From Deuterostichococcus epilithicus (lineage: Eukaryota; Chlorophyta; Trebouxiophyceae; Prasiolales; Stichococcaceae): 64,000 nt of DNA. Numbering within the stretch: the first letter of the stretch is position 1; each line of letters begins with the position of its first letter. The notes beneath the pieces are model-generated. The model saw only the letters and a list, made by a program, of their open reading frames with translations, had not been told where the DNA came from and did no database searches. Positions 10,151 to 22,800 of this stretch are shown here, one piece after another. The translations under genes and the position numbers were made by a program. The stretch covers positions 2,940,341 to 3,004,340 of the forward strand of contig JAVTLE010000008.1 of the NCBI GenBank assembly GCA_033439295.1. Direction: 5' to 3'.

Positions 10151-12095
10151 TCATTCAGTCGCCCCCAGGGCTTTGGCCCAGTCCTCCGCCGCGCGGCTCC
10201 CCGCCGAGTCTTCATCCGTCACCGCCCTGCCCAGCGCCTCCTGCAGACACGACATCTCGTTTTGTTCAGTAAGGCAATGCTCGAATCGATGCAGGGCGTT
10301 GAGTCGACACTGTTGTCACAGATGGCTGGGCGATGATTCTGGAACCACCAAATGCAGTTGGAGAGCTGCATTGAGCCTTACGAACACTAGACAAGGTGGC
10401 GCTCTATCCACCGGGATGTCGCTCACATCAATGTAAGGTGGAGACATCGTCTTCGACAGAGACATCTCTGCATACGTTGCCTCTGATACTCTTGTACTGT
10501 ATGAGGATAAGAAACCCAAGCAGACTTGATGAAAATTGCCACCTGGAGGGGGCGGTACTTGGAGCTGTACAGGTACTCCAGGAGGCGGTCGTTGACATCG
10601 CTGTTGATGGCCTCCGCGGCGCGGACGCTGTCCTGCTTCAGCTGGTCCAGCGCCGCCTGTGCGGCAGGGGCATGGACGACGCGCAATGCGCCTCAGACCT
10701 GCTTCTGCTCCTGCCCAGTTATCAGTGTCGAGACAAAATTGATTTCCGACGCAGCCTGCAGCACAGGCCAAGCATCAGGTGCCAACAAGCATCAGGTGCA
10801 GTGGTCTAGATCCAGCTGCTCAGCCCAGCTGCCTAGCTGCAGGCAGCGATGTGCGGCTTCAGGTGGCCGAGTGCCGCCTGCAGACGGGGTCACACGAGGC
10901 AAATTCGGATTGAAAGCTCCTCGACAGCGAGCATGTCGGAGCAGCCGGCCACAGCCATGCGCTTGAGTTGATGTACGCTGCCCTGCTTGCTTGCTTCGAA
11001 CTAGTTTAGCATAGCGCGGCCAGTGGCACACGACATGAGTTTGATGGATCGATTTGGTCGAGTAGACCGATACTGGGAAGTATGGTAGCCTGAACGAAGA
11101 CAGGGGCTGCTTCAGCCGGCACCAAGCCTGCAAGCACTGAGGGCCTGAAGACGCAGCGGTGTTCCAGTCTTGACGGCTGGGTGCCGCCCTGGCAATGGAT
11201 GAGCATCCGCCCGACATGCTGGCTGAACGGTCTAATTAAGAGGGACCTTGAGAGGACTCTCTGAGGACAGCCCGTGGGCAGGCCCGCGCCGATCGGCTGG
11301 CCAGTCGTCTACTGCGCGGTTATGTAAGGTGTGGTAAGGTTACCAGAAATATACCTGGTTGGCAAGGCGGTCCTTGTGCTCACGGAACAGGGCGGCGCGG
11401 TGCTCGGCAGCCAGGCGCTGCTCTACCGCATCCATCGCCGCGCGCCAGCCCTACGACGTGAGGGAAGCTGGCGTTGCGCCCTGCATGCCGCCCCGCCCAT
11501 GCATGCAAGGTTGGCGCTGCGCGTCGTGCCCACAGAAGACAGGTACATATTTTGCTTGCAAGCAGCCTCCTGCTGTTGCTTTTGCAGCAATGATGTGCCC
11601 GGAATGCTTGATCGTCCAACAGTTGGAAAGACAGAACTGATTATAGGACTCGCACGCAGAGGCAGGCCCCACGCACCCGAGCGCGGCCAATGACCATGCC
11701 GGTGAGGAAGCTGAGGCCAGCGCCCACCGCCGCGGCGCCCACACTCACGCTGTAGTCGCGCACATGAGGCAGGTGCATCAGCGCAGCGCAATAACGTTCA
11801 TCTGTGCAGGTCTAAATTGCCGTGCGCATAGCAGCCTGGGGGCGCGCCGCTCTCTACAGAGCCCCGCCGGTGGTGATAGCGCATCCAGGCGGTGGGCGCC
11901 TGGCAAATGGCTTGGCCTGAGAGCAATTAAACCAGTGGGAGCGCAACTGATGCTGGAGCACTGGTGTATGAGGCCATCGATGATATCAGCCCTGCAAGCT
12001 TTGCACCTGTTGCTGCTTGCCATGCTGCGAGCCGCCTGCTGCGCCGCCGACGATGCCTGTCCCGACACGCTGCCGGCACCTACAGCGCTTGCCAT
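10151..12095 (-). CDS. 153-aa single-pass membrane protein with coiled coil, function unknown
   Basis: Five exons join exactly: 12007-12095, 11677-11749, 11355-11450, 10543-10656 and 10151-10240 (TGA stop at 10153-10151). All introns are GT-AG. The N-terminus is Ser/Ala-rich (MASAVGAGSVSGQASSAAQQ), compatible with an organelle presequence. One apolar segment follows at about residues 31-50 (VGAAAVGAGLSFLTGMVIG), flanked by GRARGWR. The rest is predicted helix, rich in Glu, Arg, Lys and Ala (MDAVEQRLAAEHRAALFREH), and ends WAKALGATE. No family was recognised. Layout (presequence, Gly-rich membrane helix, coiled coil) resembles the 117-aa protein at 1483-2582. Confidence rests on exon phase and codon character, not homology. 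Confidence 0.72.
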
Positions 12096-12686
12096 CTTGG
12101 TGGCTTGGTTTCGGGAATGATGAACGGCCCAACTCTTGTGAAGAAGTCAAACCGAACAGTTGCTTGCACAGCAGGTTGCTACAGCCTGATGACCAGCTAC
12201 ACACTGCTGATCAACAGCGATTCGCCAGCCCTCAGACACAAGGTGCTTGAGGAAGCCCTGTTGAGAAGGTCAATGATGAGGGCGGCTGCAACACAACTGT
12301 GTGACCCAGTCCAGCAGGGATTTCGTGTCAGCATCCGAAATGCCAGCATCCGAAATGCCACTTCTGGCCTGCAGATCTGCCACTTACAGACCCTGGTAGA
12401 CCTCTGATGCCTCGACGCCACGCCGAACGTCCCGGATGCCACGCGTCAGCGGGCTGCTGGCAGTCCGCCAGGTGTTTAACTAACGGCATCTGCTCAAGGC
12501 TCGCGCGACCCCGCCGGACGATTCCTACTATCCACCAGACTGCTTCCTGAGCCAGAACCCTTCTCGGCAGCGCAAGAACTCCATTGAATCCACCCTCAAC
12601 CTTTCATCCTTCACGCCAACGGAACGCAAACCGTCTGCTGATACGGCTGTTGTGCAACCAATCTGTACGGTAGTTCATTTGTCATC
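12096..12686. promoter_or_regulatory. Divergent promoter region
   Basis: About 590 bp lie between the start of the minus-strand 153-aa gene and the start of the plus-strand cupin gene. Both promoters should be here. No specific element was identified. Confidence 0.4.
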
Positions 12687-15667
12687 ATGGCAGGTGCAAT
12701 GCTCCTCACAGCGACACTGGCTCTCGCAGCCGTGTCAGCTGTTCGGGCGCAGCCGTTTGAGTTCAAGGGTGTCTTTAATCCGAGGGAACAGGAAGCGGCG
12801 CAGCGAATCGGCGACAGCTACACGGGCCTGGTCTTCGACTACACGACCGCAAAGGTGCCGGAATTTCCACTGCCGTTAGCACGGCCTTTTCCAGACCTCC
12901 TGTAATGCTGATGCGGCACCACAATGCAAACTTGCGGTTTGTGTCCACTCGCCAACACAGCTGAGGTCGTCAAGCTCCGGAAGTTGCCTCGCCCTGCTCG
13001 GTTGTTGACCCGCCGTCTGAATGCCTGCACATTGCAGAAACCGGATGGTGGCACTCCGAATGGCGACCTCAAGTGCGCCATATGCATGCAATGGTCCTCG
13101 CTGCCTGCCAAAAAATGCTGAGCGCAGACCTGACACGGCATCAAAGCTGCGGCGGCGCATCCGTCCTGCAAGGCAGTTGCTGCTGAAATCTGCGCAATAC
13201 GACTAGTCACCTGGACGCTGCACCTACCCTGTTGCAGGTCGAACCAGGTGTCGCAGAATCCTTTCCTGAGCACCCTGCCCGGCGACAGCAACGGGCAGAC
13301 GCTCGTCACGCTGGGCCCCTGTGCCGGCAACACAATGCACACCCACCCTCGAGGTGCCCTTCCCGTCTCATCGAGACTCTACTGCTGTGTAGTCCAGAAG
13401 GCTGGCGGCAGTTGTATGCGATGTCCGCGCTGTGCTTGGAGCAATACCAATAGGGCTTGCATCCATTCGAATTGCCCCTGTCCCCACGGCATGCGGACCC
13501 TTTCAAGCGGGGCGATGCTGTATGCAGCAAGTCATGCCTCCAAGCGGTTTCGGGCTGACGTGTGTGGTTTCATGCCGCAGGATCCGAAATCTCATTTGTA
13601 ACCAGCGGCGAAATGCTGTTCGGGCTCATCGAGGAGAACACGCCGGCAGGCGCCAACAAGCCTGTCCTGCGGAACTTGCGGGTATGCTTGTACGATGTGC
13701 ATCATGCTGCTGGACCACGATGCACAGAAGCCTCTTGTAGGGCATGCATAATGCCTTTAGTGAAGCAGTTTGTGTGTATAAAGCGATTTGATCATGTCAC
13801 TGATGCTGAGCAGTGGGCCAGACCATTCACATCCCACAAGGTGAAATCCCTGGGGATACCTGACAGCAAAGGGCCAGGCTCGTCCCGGCTTCAACTCGCC
13901 AATCAGACATTTGCACTAGGCACACAGCCGATGTGAGACTGTGCCGTTGCATCTTGGCAGCCAGTAGTTACTGAGTGCATGCATGACAGTGATAATCATG
14001 CTGTGGTGTTCTGTACTGCAGGGCTGCTGCACTTCAGCCACAACCCAGCCTGCGTCCCTGCACAGTTCCTGGCCAACTTCGCAACCGCCGACCCAGGTGC
14101 GCGCTCAATGCACACAGCGTTTCAAGCTGCCTGACGTGCTGTTCCGGCACCCATCGCATCGCTGACCACGAGTGACCTTCAATCTGCCATCCTCCATCCC
14201 AGCCAATCTGGCAATAAATGAAGGAGGTGAGTTGCCTAAATTGCATCTCATCCGCCTTGAATAGCAATATCATCAGCCTACTGCATCCTGCTTCCTACCG
14301 TTGCAGGCACACAGACCACATGGGCCTCCCTCATCGCCGTCCCTGGTGAGTCGGGGCACCATTGTGCATCTCGTTCTCAGCCTCCTGCTGACGTGTTGCA
14401 GTATTATGTATATCGGTAGCTGCAGAGTGACAAGCCGTTCATGACTGCTGATGCACATGCGACAGCACACATGCATGAGGCTGGGGAGACAGACCCACTC
14501 ACACCCTGCCCTCTTTCGACATCCATCGCTTCACATCGATGTGCGCAACAAATTCAGCTTGTGCGTGGATGCTACCGCTGCAGACGCGGTGCTGCAGATG
14601 AGCACCGGCATTCCAGAAGCAACGTTCCGGCAGCTGAGGGCCCGCTACCCGCTGGCTGTTGCGCCTGGCACCGGCGGCGAGGAGTGCCTGGTGCGCTGCG
14701 GCCTGACCTTCAACCAGGTAGGGATTTACAATCAGTTTTCAGCCAGATCGTTGCCAGCGTAGAGGAGATCTTCTGCCGGCCATCAGACAAGCGCAAAAGA
14801 ATGTGTCTGCTCCTTGGAGATTCTCTGACGGACTGCTGCTGGACGTACAGCATCCGTACTGTGTCAGGGTCTCAAGTTCGAGGCTGTGCAGCCGTCCAAA
14901 GACTCACGCGATGGATGCGCAGCAACCTGTGAAGACGTGTCAGGCTGTCCGACAAGGTTTCAGTTTCGGGGCAGCATGATGACCAAACTCTTGCATGGCA
15001 GTGCTTATATGCATGCGCCGAGACTTTGACCGACCTCTTTGAGTTGCCCAACCCGCATGTGATGAGCTGTTCAACAGACAACTCAAACTGAGCCGCTGCT
15101 CCCGCAGAGCAACGCGTTCTTCGCCCAGGCAGCGCAGCCGTCGCCCGGTGCCTATGGCGCCCTGCCGCCTGGCGCCTCCGCCAAGGTGCCCGCCGGCTAC
15201 GGCGTCGAGCTGCTGCCCGGGGGTGCCTACTCCACACCCGGCGTCCGCATCCCGCAGCTGGCAGTGTACAGCGCAGCCCCGACTCCGGATGCATATGCAT
15301 ATGGAACAGCCGGCGGCCCTGGGAGCCCCGGCCGCGCGGCGGTGGTGTCGCCCTTCCCTATCTCCCCACTGCGGCACCAACGCCGCCGCCGACTGCGGCA
15401 CCGACGCTGCTGACGCCCCTGGCTGCACCGACGCCAGCACCAACAGCGGCGCGGGCGCTGACGCCAGCGCCTACGCCCGCCATTGTCGCCGCTGTGGCGG
15501 GCGGCCCGGCCGGTCCAGCGCCGTCGACGTCTACGTCGGCCACCGGCAACGCCGCGGCGCAGGCCAGCAACAACAACGGCAGCTTCTCCTCGTCGACCGG
15601 CGCACCCGCTGCCGGCTCGACTGCCGCTGGGCTGCTGCAGAACCCCTTCGGCGGTCTTGCTGGGTGA
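12687..15667 (+). CDS. Secreted germin-like cupin protein
   Basis: Exons: 12687-12854, 13248-13353, 13581-13681, 13822-13840 (19-nt microexon), 14022-14096, 14307-14345, 14584-14717 and 15108 onward. All phases agree. The signal peptide (MAGAMLLTATLALAAVSAVRA) directs it to the secretory pathway and probably the cell wall. The joined protein has germin motif 1, HTHPRGSEISFVTSG, with the metal-binding His, His and Glu, and a motif 2 core (IPQGLLHFSHN) with the third His. The microexon supplies TIHIPQ and the first base of Gly. Germin-like cupins bind Mn and include oxalate oxidases and superoxide dismutases; the activity here cannot be told. The C-terminal exon reads to a TGA at 15411-15413, but a second frame (Pro/Thr/Ala-rich, ending LLQNPFGGLAG, stop 15665-15667) looks coding too, so another splice or an indel is likely. 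Overall near 250-320 aa. Confidence 0.85.
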
Positions 15668-16598
15668 TCAGGTGGCCTGCGCCGGCTCACACTAGCGCTT
15701 ACCGCAAGCACCTCAGGGGATAGCCGGGGCATAAGAGACGGAAGAGCCACACCGGTCTCAGTCTGATGGTCAATGTGAGAAGTGTTGAGAGCAATAGTTA
15801 TCCGGCAGGACGGGCTTCTGTGTCGGTTGTTGACTCTATAGAGGTCGTGGCGAGACCACTTCTCAGACGGAACCGCTGACTCGAGTCAGCACCAGGAGTT
15901 AGGCGCCAAAACCTGCTATGAACATTGGTGCTTTCAGAACCTTTATCCAGTTCCTCAATGTTTCACCTGCGCATCGCGATGAGCGATTGCTAGAAAGTTT
16001 CTGATACAGGCAAAGTCAACGCTGCGAGCCAGCCTGCGCATCTGTAAGCTTCCGCCTATTCTATAGCTTCTTATTTCATATTTCCCTTCCTTGCCAGCAT
16101 ATCGCTTCCCCCCCCTCCTCCAACGCCACAATAATGCTGCTCCTCTATCCCAACCCCCCACCCCAAAGACGCCCATCGTATTTCCTTCCTTCCTCCCTTC
16201 GCGTCGCCATGCGGTTTGCTCAAAACAACCTGCTCAACCACCAACCAGCAACCGTTGACAACCTCAAAGACGACAGCGGAGCCATTCGCTCATTCAATCA
16301 CAAGCGTCGAACTTTCTGTGATGCTTCTTATATGCTTTCCTGTGCACCCCGGATCTCTTGGACGGTGCCTACTACACGCACGTGGCAATGCCTATTGCTG
16401 AAGGAGAAACCAACTCACCTCCTGCCTCGTCGCCCCGCAGCAGTGTCTCGTCCCGTTGAGAAGGATCAATCAATAGTCTCTACACTGCACGTCTAAGCAC
16501 ATTCCCCTTCGGTCGATATCTTCCTCTGCAAGACTACTGATCCAGGAGATCAGCCCGACGACCCCGCCTGCTTCGCTTGCTGCGCGCGCAGAGCTGCA
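15668..16598. other. Intergenic between cupin and proline-rich gene
   Basis: No coding frame supported. Contains pyrimidine-rich stretches (about 16108-16200) of the sort found in 5' untranslated or promoter regions. Confidence 0.45.
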
Positions 16599-17311
16599 AT
16601 GGCCAGCACCAGCAATATTGTGACCCATCTCGTGCTGCTCGTCGTGTCCGTCCTGCTTGCTGCGGAATATTCAGCGGCACGGGGGAACAGTAGGAGCGGC
16701 CTCCTCAGCGGCCTGGCAGGAGACCCGCCCCCCTCCGTCGGCAAGCAGCAGGTGCCTGGACAATCTGCTCGAGTCCTGCTGACGATACCCTTCCGATGGA
16801 CTGTGGCATAACTTTGCTATTGACGCACGTCATTTTATGGCGGCGGGGTCTGAGCCAAGTGTGCTGCACTGCCGATATCGGTGCATCTGAGGCACCAACT
16901 GGAGCAAGGACAGACAGCCAATGAGCGCCTACTGACGAAGGGCTGCTGTTGGACCAGCGCGCCGGCAAGCAGCAGGCCGGCAAGGCTGTCAGCAGGCCTC
17001 CCCCACCGCCGCCCCCGCCGCCCCCGCCGCCGCCCCGGCGCCAGCGGGGATACTATGTGACACCTGCGGCCCCTGGCAAGCGCCTGCCGACTTACACCCC
17101 CGCCATCCTGCCATACGGCTATCCTGCTGGCACCTACTTTAGCTACGCTCTGGTTCCGCCCACCCTGCCCAGCTATAAGGCGCCAGGAGCAGCTGCATAC
17201 ATGCCAGCCGCCGCGCCAGCTTACGCCGCCTACTCCGCCACCACGCAGGCGCCGACCGTGCTGCCGGCTTATAACAGTGCCGGCAACCATCCCGGAACCT
17301 ATGCCGGCTAG
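16599..17311 (+). CDS. Secreted proline/tyrosine-rich wall protein
   Basis: Two exons, 16599-16751 and 16958-17311, join in phase 0 (donor GTGCCT, acceptor CCAG). They encode 168 aa. Exon 1 carries the signal peptide (LVLLVVSVLLAAEYSAARG). Exon 2 begins with a basic stretch, has a run of 13 prolines, then RRQRGYYV and a Tyr/Pro/Ala-rich domain with repeated PAY, YAAY and PTYTP-type motifs, ending HPGTYAG. Polyproline plus Tyr-rich segments are typical of hydroxyproline-rich wall glycoproteins; tyrosines could support cross-linking. It shares gene layout with the paralog-like gene at 18539. No enzymatic domain. Confidence 0.75.
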
Positions 17312-18538
17312 CCGGTTGACAGGTGGTTTGCTTGCAGGAAGCAAGGCTGCGCATTTGTTACAATGCAAACACTGATTGATGTGTGCTCGATATGACACGT
17401 CCTGATGTCCTGACAAGCAGCACGATGGCTGTTGGTTGGCTTCTCTTTCGGACAATGGAACTTGTTCTCAATGTTTCAGGGATCGCCGACAGTGCCGAAC
17501 TGCCCTATCTGAGCGGCGCCCAGTAGCGCTGTTCCCAATGCGGCAGCGCAGATAACCACGAGCCCAAATGAGGAACCCAATGAGCATCGAAGGGCGTCCG
17601 CCTGCTGCAAGCCGTGGTCCCCACACGCCAGGCTGCAGGGGCCATCGATCGGTGTAGCTTCTGATTTCAGCACCAGCCTTCGTCGTTGCGGCCTTGCACA
17701 CAATAATCTTCAGTTCGGCCGCAGCTGCGCTTGCAGTATGTACAACATGTTGCAGCTGTCGCATAGCGCCTTGTACTGAACAGTCCTTTGGTGTTTCTTC
17801 AACAGAGCTGTTGGTGTTCTCAGCATCGATGTTGAGTAGAACTGGGTGCGGAACTTGAAAGGTATAGCTAGGGGTGCTGTTGATAGGCCGATCGAGCAGC
17901 ACTCGGCTCAGTTCACCTGTTAGGCGGAGGGGGGCCGATGGAGGCCCATGCCGCTGCTGTGGCGGGGTACCGTAGACTGATGTGCTGGCGGCCTCAGGGT
18001 GAAGGGTTGCGGTTCAAAGTTTTGTTTTGATCTGGTATGATCTGTTGTGATCTGTAGTGAGGTTCTCAGTTACCCGCGGCAGGAGCTGTTGCCGCCACAA
18101 CTGAGGCGTCACGCCCACCCTTGAACAGTTGACTGTCCTGCCACCGCCTCGCGTTTTTCAGGTTGAGCGACGTATGGGCTGAGAATTAGCGTGGAAACAC
18201 AAGCTTGCACCAGCAAGGTCACCCACCGCCTGTACATTGCAGCTGCACGACACACCGGCACGCAGTCGGCCAGCTGCAAATAAAGCTGACTGCAGAATCG
18301 TCTTGGGGTTTCAAAGCATAGCTCTCTTATCATCACAGCCGCATGGTCGAGGTACGGGTGCGTTGCAAGCAGGAGCTGCAACAGAGTATCACTCGTCCTC
18401 AGTCATCGATATCAACAATAACCTCAGGTTGACCACAGGCTGTGGTCATGTCCTGCCCTGAAATGTCTCTCACCCATCTCTCTCATCTCTTGTCGGCTCA
18501 AAATTTGAGTGCGTTCGTCTCTCGGCATCGGCATCAAG
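17312..18538. other. Intergenic
   Basis: No gene recognised. A short imperfect repeat of TGATCTG-type words lies near 18030-18060. Confidence 0.45.
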
Positions 18539-19355
18539 ATGCGGCTGCGGCTCAGCTCTGCATTGGCTGGTCTTTCTCTGGCTCTGATGATGAGCTTCGT
18601 GGTGGCGCAGCAGACGGCTTCTGGAGGCTTGGGGCCTGCCCCCCGAGAGCCTGTGCCACAGCAGCTGCAGCAGGCAATCAACTTCATTGTACCTCTTTTG
18701 CTTCCAAAAGCATCTTCCTATGACAGGCCAGGGCCTTGTCTGCTTGCCAAAAGACAAAACCTTGTTTTCTGCACCACAGCGCCAGCGGTACTTAGGTTGC
18801 AGCAGTTGCACGTGCCATCTTGCTCATCATGTCGAGGGTCGTCGCTGCATCCTGACCTTCCATGCTGCTGGTGCCTCGAGTGCGCGCTTGACGGACCTGC
18901 AACACACGCATTTATCATCACCCAGCGCAGCATGGAAATATCACATTTCCATATTTCCTGATCACAGAAGACAGCGGTGGCAGCGAAAGTGACGTCGCCG
19001 CCGCCGCCGCCGCCGTCCATGCCATCACCCCCTCCGCCGCCTCCGCCGCCGCCTCCACCTCAGCTCCCTCAGCAACCTTCAGCTGCCATCGCGGTGGTGC
19101 GCCTTGACCTGCCCCATTGGACATTCACAGCCTGTAGTCTGAGTTTCTGCTACTCCGTCAGCAGACGCTCTGGTGATTGTGCTGCCTAATTTACTCCTGC
19201 TGGAGGCAGCTGTGCAGCCGCCACCACCAATGACCTCCTTGGTTCCGGTCCTCATCCCGCCAGCTCAGGGCACTTTCCAGGCCACCGCCGAAGGCCAGAA
19301 AGTCGCACCTGCCCCATCTAAGCGCCCACCACCGACTTCTGGAGGCCGCAAGTGA
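18539..19355 (+). CDS. Secreted proline-rich protein
   Basis: Three exons fit in phase: 18539-18688, 18971-19093 (an acceptor three bases earlier is also possible) and 19218-19355. They give about 136 aa. The signal peptide is MRLRLSSALAGLSLALMM followed by SFVVAQQ. The middle exon codes two polyproline blocks separated by SMPS, then PQLPQQPSAAIA. The last exon continues PPPPMTSLVPVLIPPAQG and ends PPPTSGGRK. This matches small hydroxyproline-rich glycoproteins or pherophorin-like linkers without the globular heads. Layout parallels the gene at 16599. The stop at 19353-19355 is firm; the exact middle-exon acceptor is less so. Confidence 0.65.
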
Positions 19356-19878
19356 TCTTGCGGTGATGCTTCTGTCAATGCCTCCTGGTTTTGGCAGCAG
19401 CAGCAACAGTCACAGCCCGGCAGCATGCTGCTGAGAGGAGAACAAAATTATGCAGCTGGCAGTTCGATTGCACACTGAAGAGCACTGTGCAATAACAATC
19501 TGGCATAATCTAAAAGACAGCAGGCCATGTATCTTTCTGGTGATTGCGCGCACGCGCGCAGCCGTTGACGTTCAGGATGTTCCAGCAGTTGATTCCGCAC
19601 TTGGTTTTATTGCGCCCACACCACAAAACAATGTATGGGCGCCAATTTTTGGAGAAAACTGCATGGCAGCTATCCTGCGAGCTATTCAGGCATGTGGCCG
19701 ACTTGTCTGAGCGTTCACATGATAATCTGGCGGGGCGCACGTGTAAATGTCCTCAGGCAGACCTGGCATGATGTACAGCCAAAACCCTGCCCTTCTCGCT
19801 CATGGCGTTGGATTCGGCTCGGCAACACGCGCAACACCAGCACTTTCAAGAAACAGAACTTAAGGGTTCGCATGCACG
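19356..19878. other. Intergenic / 5' region of SDR39U1 gene
   Basis: No coding frame supported. Presumed terminator of the proline-rich gene and promoter of the next gene, same strand. Confidence 0.45.
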
Positions 19879-22800
19879 ATGAAGAACGTTGTGTTGAACG
19901 TGCGGGTGTCATCATGCTGTCGTCAGCAGTCACCGGAATGCAATCCTGCACCTGCAGTGCTGCCTGCCCGGTCACATACAACCCGCTCGCACCGCTGGCG
20001 CAGCTTCAGTAGCTCCCAGAGCGCTAGCAGAGGGAGCGCGGCGTCGCTGCACGCGCGGGAGGGTCGGCTTGCGTTGTCACGACACCATGTCAGCGCCATG
20101 TGTGAGGCAGCCAGCGACAAGATGACGGTCGCCATCACAGGTGCGCCTGTGCTGGAGAGTGCGACATCTCCAATAAAGACAGTTCGTTGGAACGGAGAAG
20201 AAGCCGGCGGTTTGGCCACCCAAGATGTGGAACACATGCATTTGGCACACATGCATCACCACTGGGTCACGTCAGCCACCGCCAGACGTGCTCGTTGTGC
20301 CCGGCCGCACCTCACAGTGCGTGTCCATCGATGCGGGAATGCGGCGATCGCTTTCTTTTCTCAGCTCGAAGCACGCTTTCGCCACCATCGGTTCAGCCAT
20401 GCGACGCCATTCCGCAGCTGTTGCGTCCGTCAGCCTGGAAACGGGCTGCAGAGGCGGCGCGCACGCCTGTCTCAGCGCGGTCTCGCAGGCTGCTGCATCA
20501 GCGCTCACTCATCCGCCGCCAAAGCCCTGCTGTTGCCGCAACAGGCGCAACAGGCCTCGTCGGCAGCCGGCTGGTGTCGCGGCTCGCGGCGCAGGGCCAC
20601 AGCGTGCGGGTGCTGACGCGCAACGTGGGCGCCGCGCGGGGGAAGCTGCCCTACGGCCGGCTGGAGTTTTACGCGCCGGCGGACTGGGACCGGGCCTTTG
20701 CCGGTGCCACGGCGGTCGTCAACCTCGCAGGTGGGGGTGCCCTGCTGCGGCAGAGGTCGCTTCCGAGTCCGTCTGCGGCGCCCGCCTCTGTGTGTTTCAG
20801 CCCCGAAGATGCTTCTGCATGCGGTGACGGGCCCCTGCACTGTGACGCCGGCGCAGCAGCACTTTGATGGGTCAGGCGAGGGCGGCGGGGCGTCGTTGAA
20901 GCGGCGGCGGCCTGGCGCGGCACCCCGAAATCTGGGCCACAACTGTGGCGTAAGGCGTACAAGCTGCGAAGAACGTGTCCGCATCACACACTGCAACCGT
21001 ACATATGAATCAGGGAGAAACGCTCTCGATCTGGCTCTTGCCGCAGGCGAGCCGATCGCCACGCGGTGGTCCAGCGCCCACAAGGCGGAGATCAAGCGGT
21101 CCCGGGTGCAGACGACGCGGCGCGTCGTTGACGCCATCAACGCGCTGCCGGCGGGCCAGCGGCCGAAGGTCCTGGTGTCCACCTCCGCCGTCGGTGAGGG
21201 TCCACAAAAGTTGAATCACAAAAGTTGAATCAGGTCGAATTCGGAACCATAGGACGCTGCTGTACCGAGTCGCTGACATGCGGCAGGCCTCAGTGCTGGG
21301 TTGATACGATGCAGCGGCCCGAGTCGCACGTGAGGCATCAATTGCCGCAGTGCCTGCGGCGCAGACTCAGGAAACAGGGGCTGGATCTGTCATGCTGGGT
21401 GCGGCGGCACTGCCCCAGCAGCGCGCCTGTGGGCGCTGCCCAGCAGCCTGCTCGCCGCTGCCAATGCGCCAGCCGCTGGCACGGACTCGATCGACAGCTG
21501 GCGCTCCCTGCGTGCTCGGCCACTCACCGCCCACCAATCAGCCTGACTGGCCAGCAGTGCGCCCCTTGGACTCGCAGGCTACTATGGCACGAGCGACAAC
21601 GACACCTTCAGCGAAAAGAGCCGCAGCGGCAGCGACTTCCTGTCGGAGGTGTGCCGCCAGTGGGAGGCCGTCGCCGACTCCGCGCAGGTGCCTTCCCTGC
21701 TTTGAAGAACAAATTGGCAGGGGCACCGGTTTGGGCGGCCCCTCACCCCTTTTCCTCTGTCTGCCAGTGGCAAAAACATGAAGTCTCAAGAACGCAGCAC
21801 TGTGGCACATTGCTGCATGCGTGTGGCAATTCGGGGTACACTTTTGGCAGCACCGGCAGCGTCTCCTGACGGTGTATTCCTCCAACGTCTCCGCTTTGCC
21901 ACACGCCAGGCATCTGGCCCTGGCAGGCGTTACAGCTAACCTGCACTAGGCACGTTGAGTGCGCCCCGCCCGATCTGAAGAACAGTCCCAGTTCCAGATG
22001 GGAACCCAACATCCGATAGTTTGGACAGAGTGGTTCCGTGATGGTGCCTCAGCCCTGAGTGTCCACCCGCCCCCTGCCGCTGTGCAGGTGGACCGCAAGG
22101 TCATTGTGCGCTTTGGCATCGTGCTGGCGCGGGATGGCGGAGCGCTGTCCCGCATGCTGCCTGTCTTCAACGTCTTTGCCGGCGGCCCGCTCGGCAGTGG
22201 CCGCCAGTGGTTCTCCTGGATCCACAGGTGGGTGAAACCGTGTTCAAACTCGTGAGGCTCGATCGACACTGCTGCGGCAGACTTGCCATTACTGCATGCT
22301 CGGCACAGCGCAGCCTTTGCCCGTGTGTGGGGCCCCCGCCGCACGACAGGGCGGCCACGTCCGCGTGATGCAGCATGAAGGGTTCAGATGCGCAGCAGGG
22401 CGGCAGCTGCCCGGCGCCCTGGCCGGTGCACGCATGCCGAGTGCAGGAGCCGTGTCAGCTGGCCGCAAGCCGCTGTCCAGCTGCGGTCCCACCATCAAAA
22501 CCATGCCGAGTCATGCCCGTGCCTCACCATCCGCCCGTGGCCCCGGTGGTGCAGGGACGACCTGGTCAACCTGCTAATGGAGGCGCTGACCAGAGACACC
22601 TACAGCGGCGTGTACAACGGCACCGCGCCAAACCCAGTCCGCATGTCCGAGCTGTGCTCTTCGCTGGGTGCGTCCCTAGGTGTTCAATATGCACACAGTC
22701 AACATCCCTAGCGGACCTGTCGCATCGCCCCATTCATCACCTGCTGGGCAATCACAGTCGAGCAAAGGCTTTGCTTCGCGAGCTTCTCATTGGACATTGA

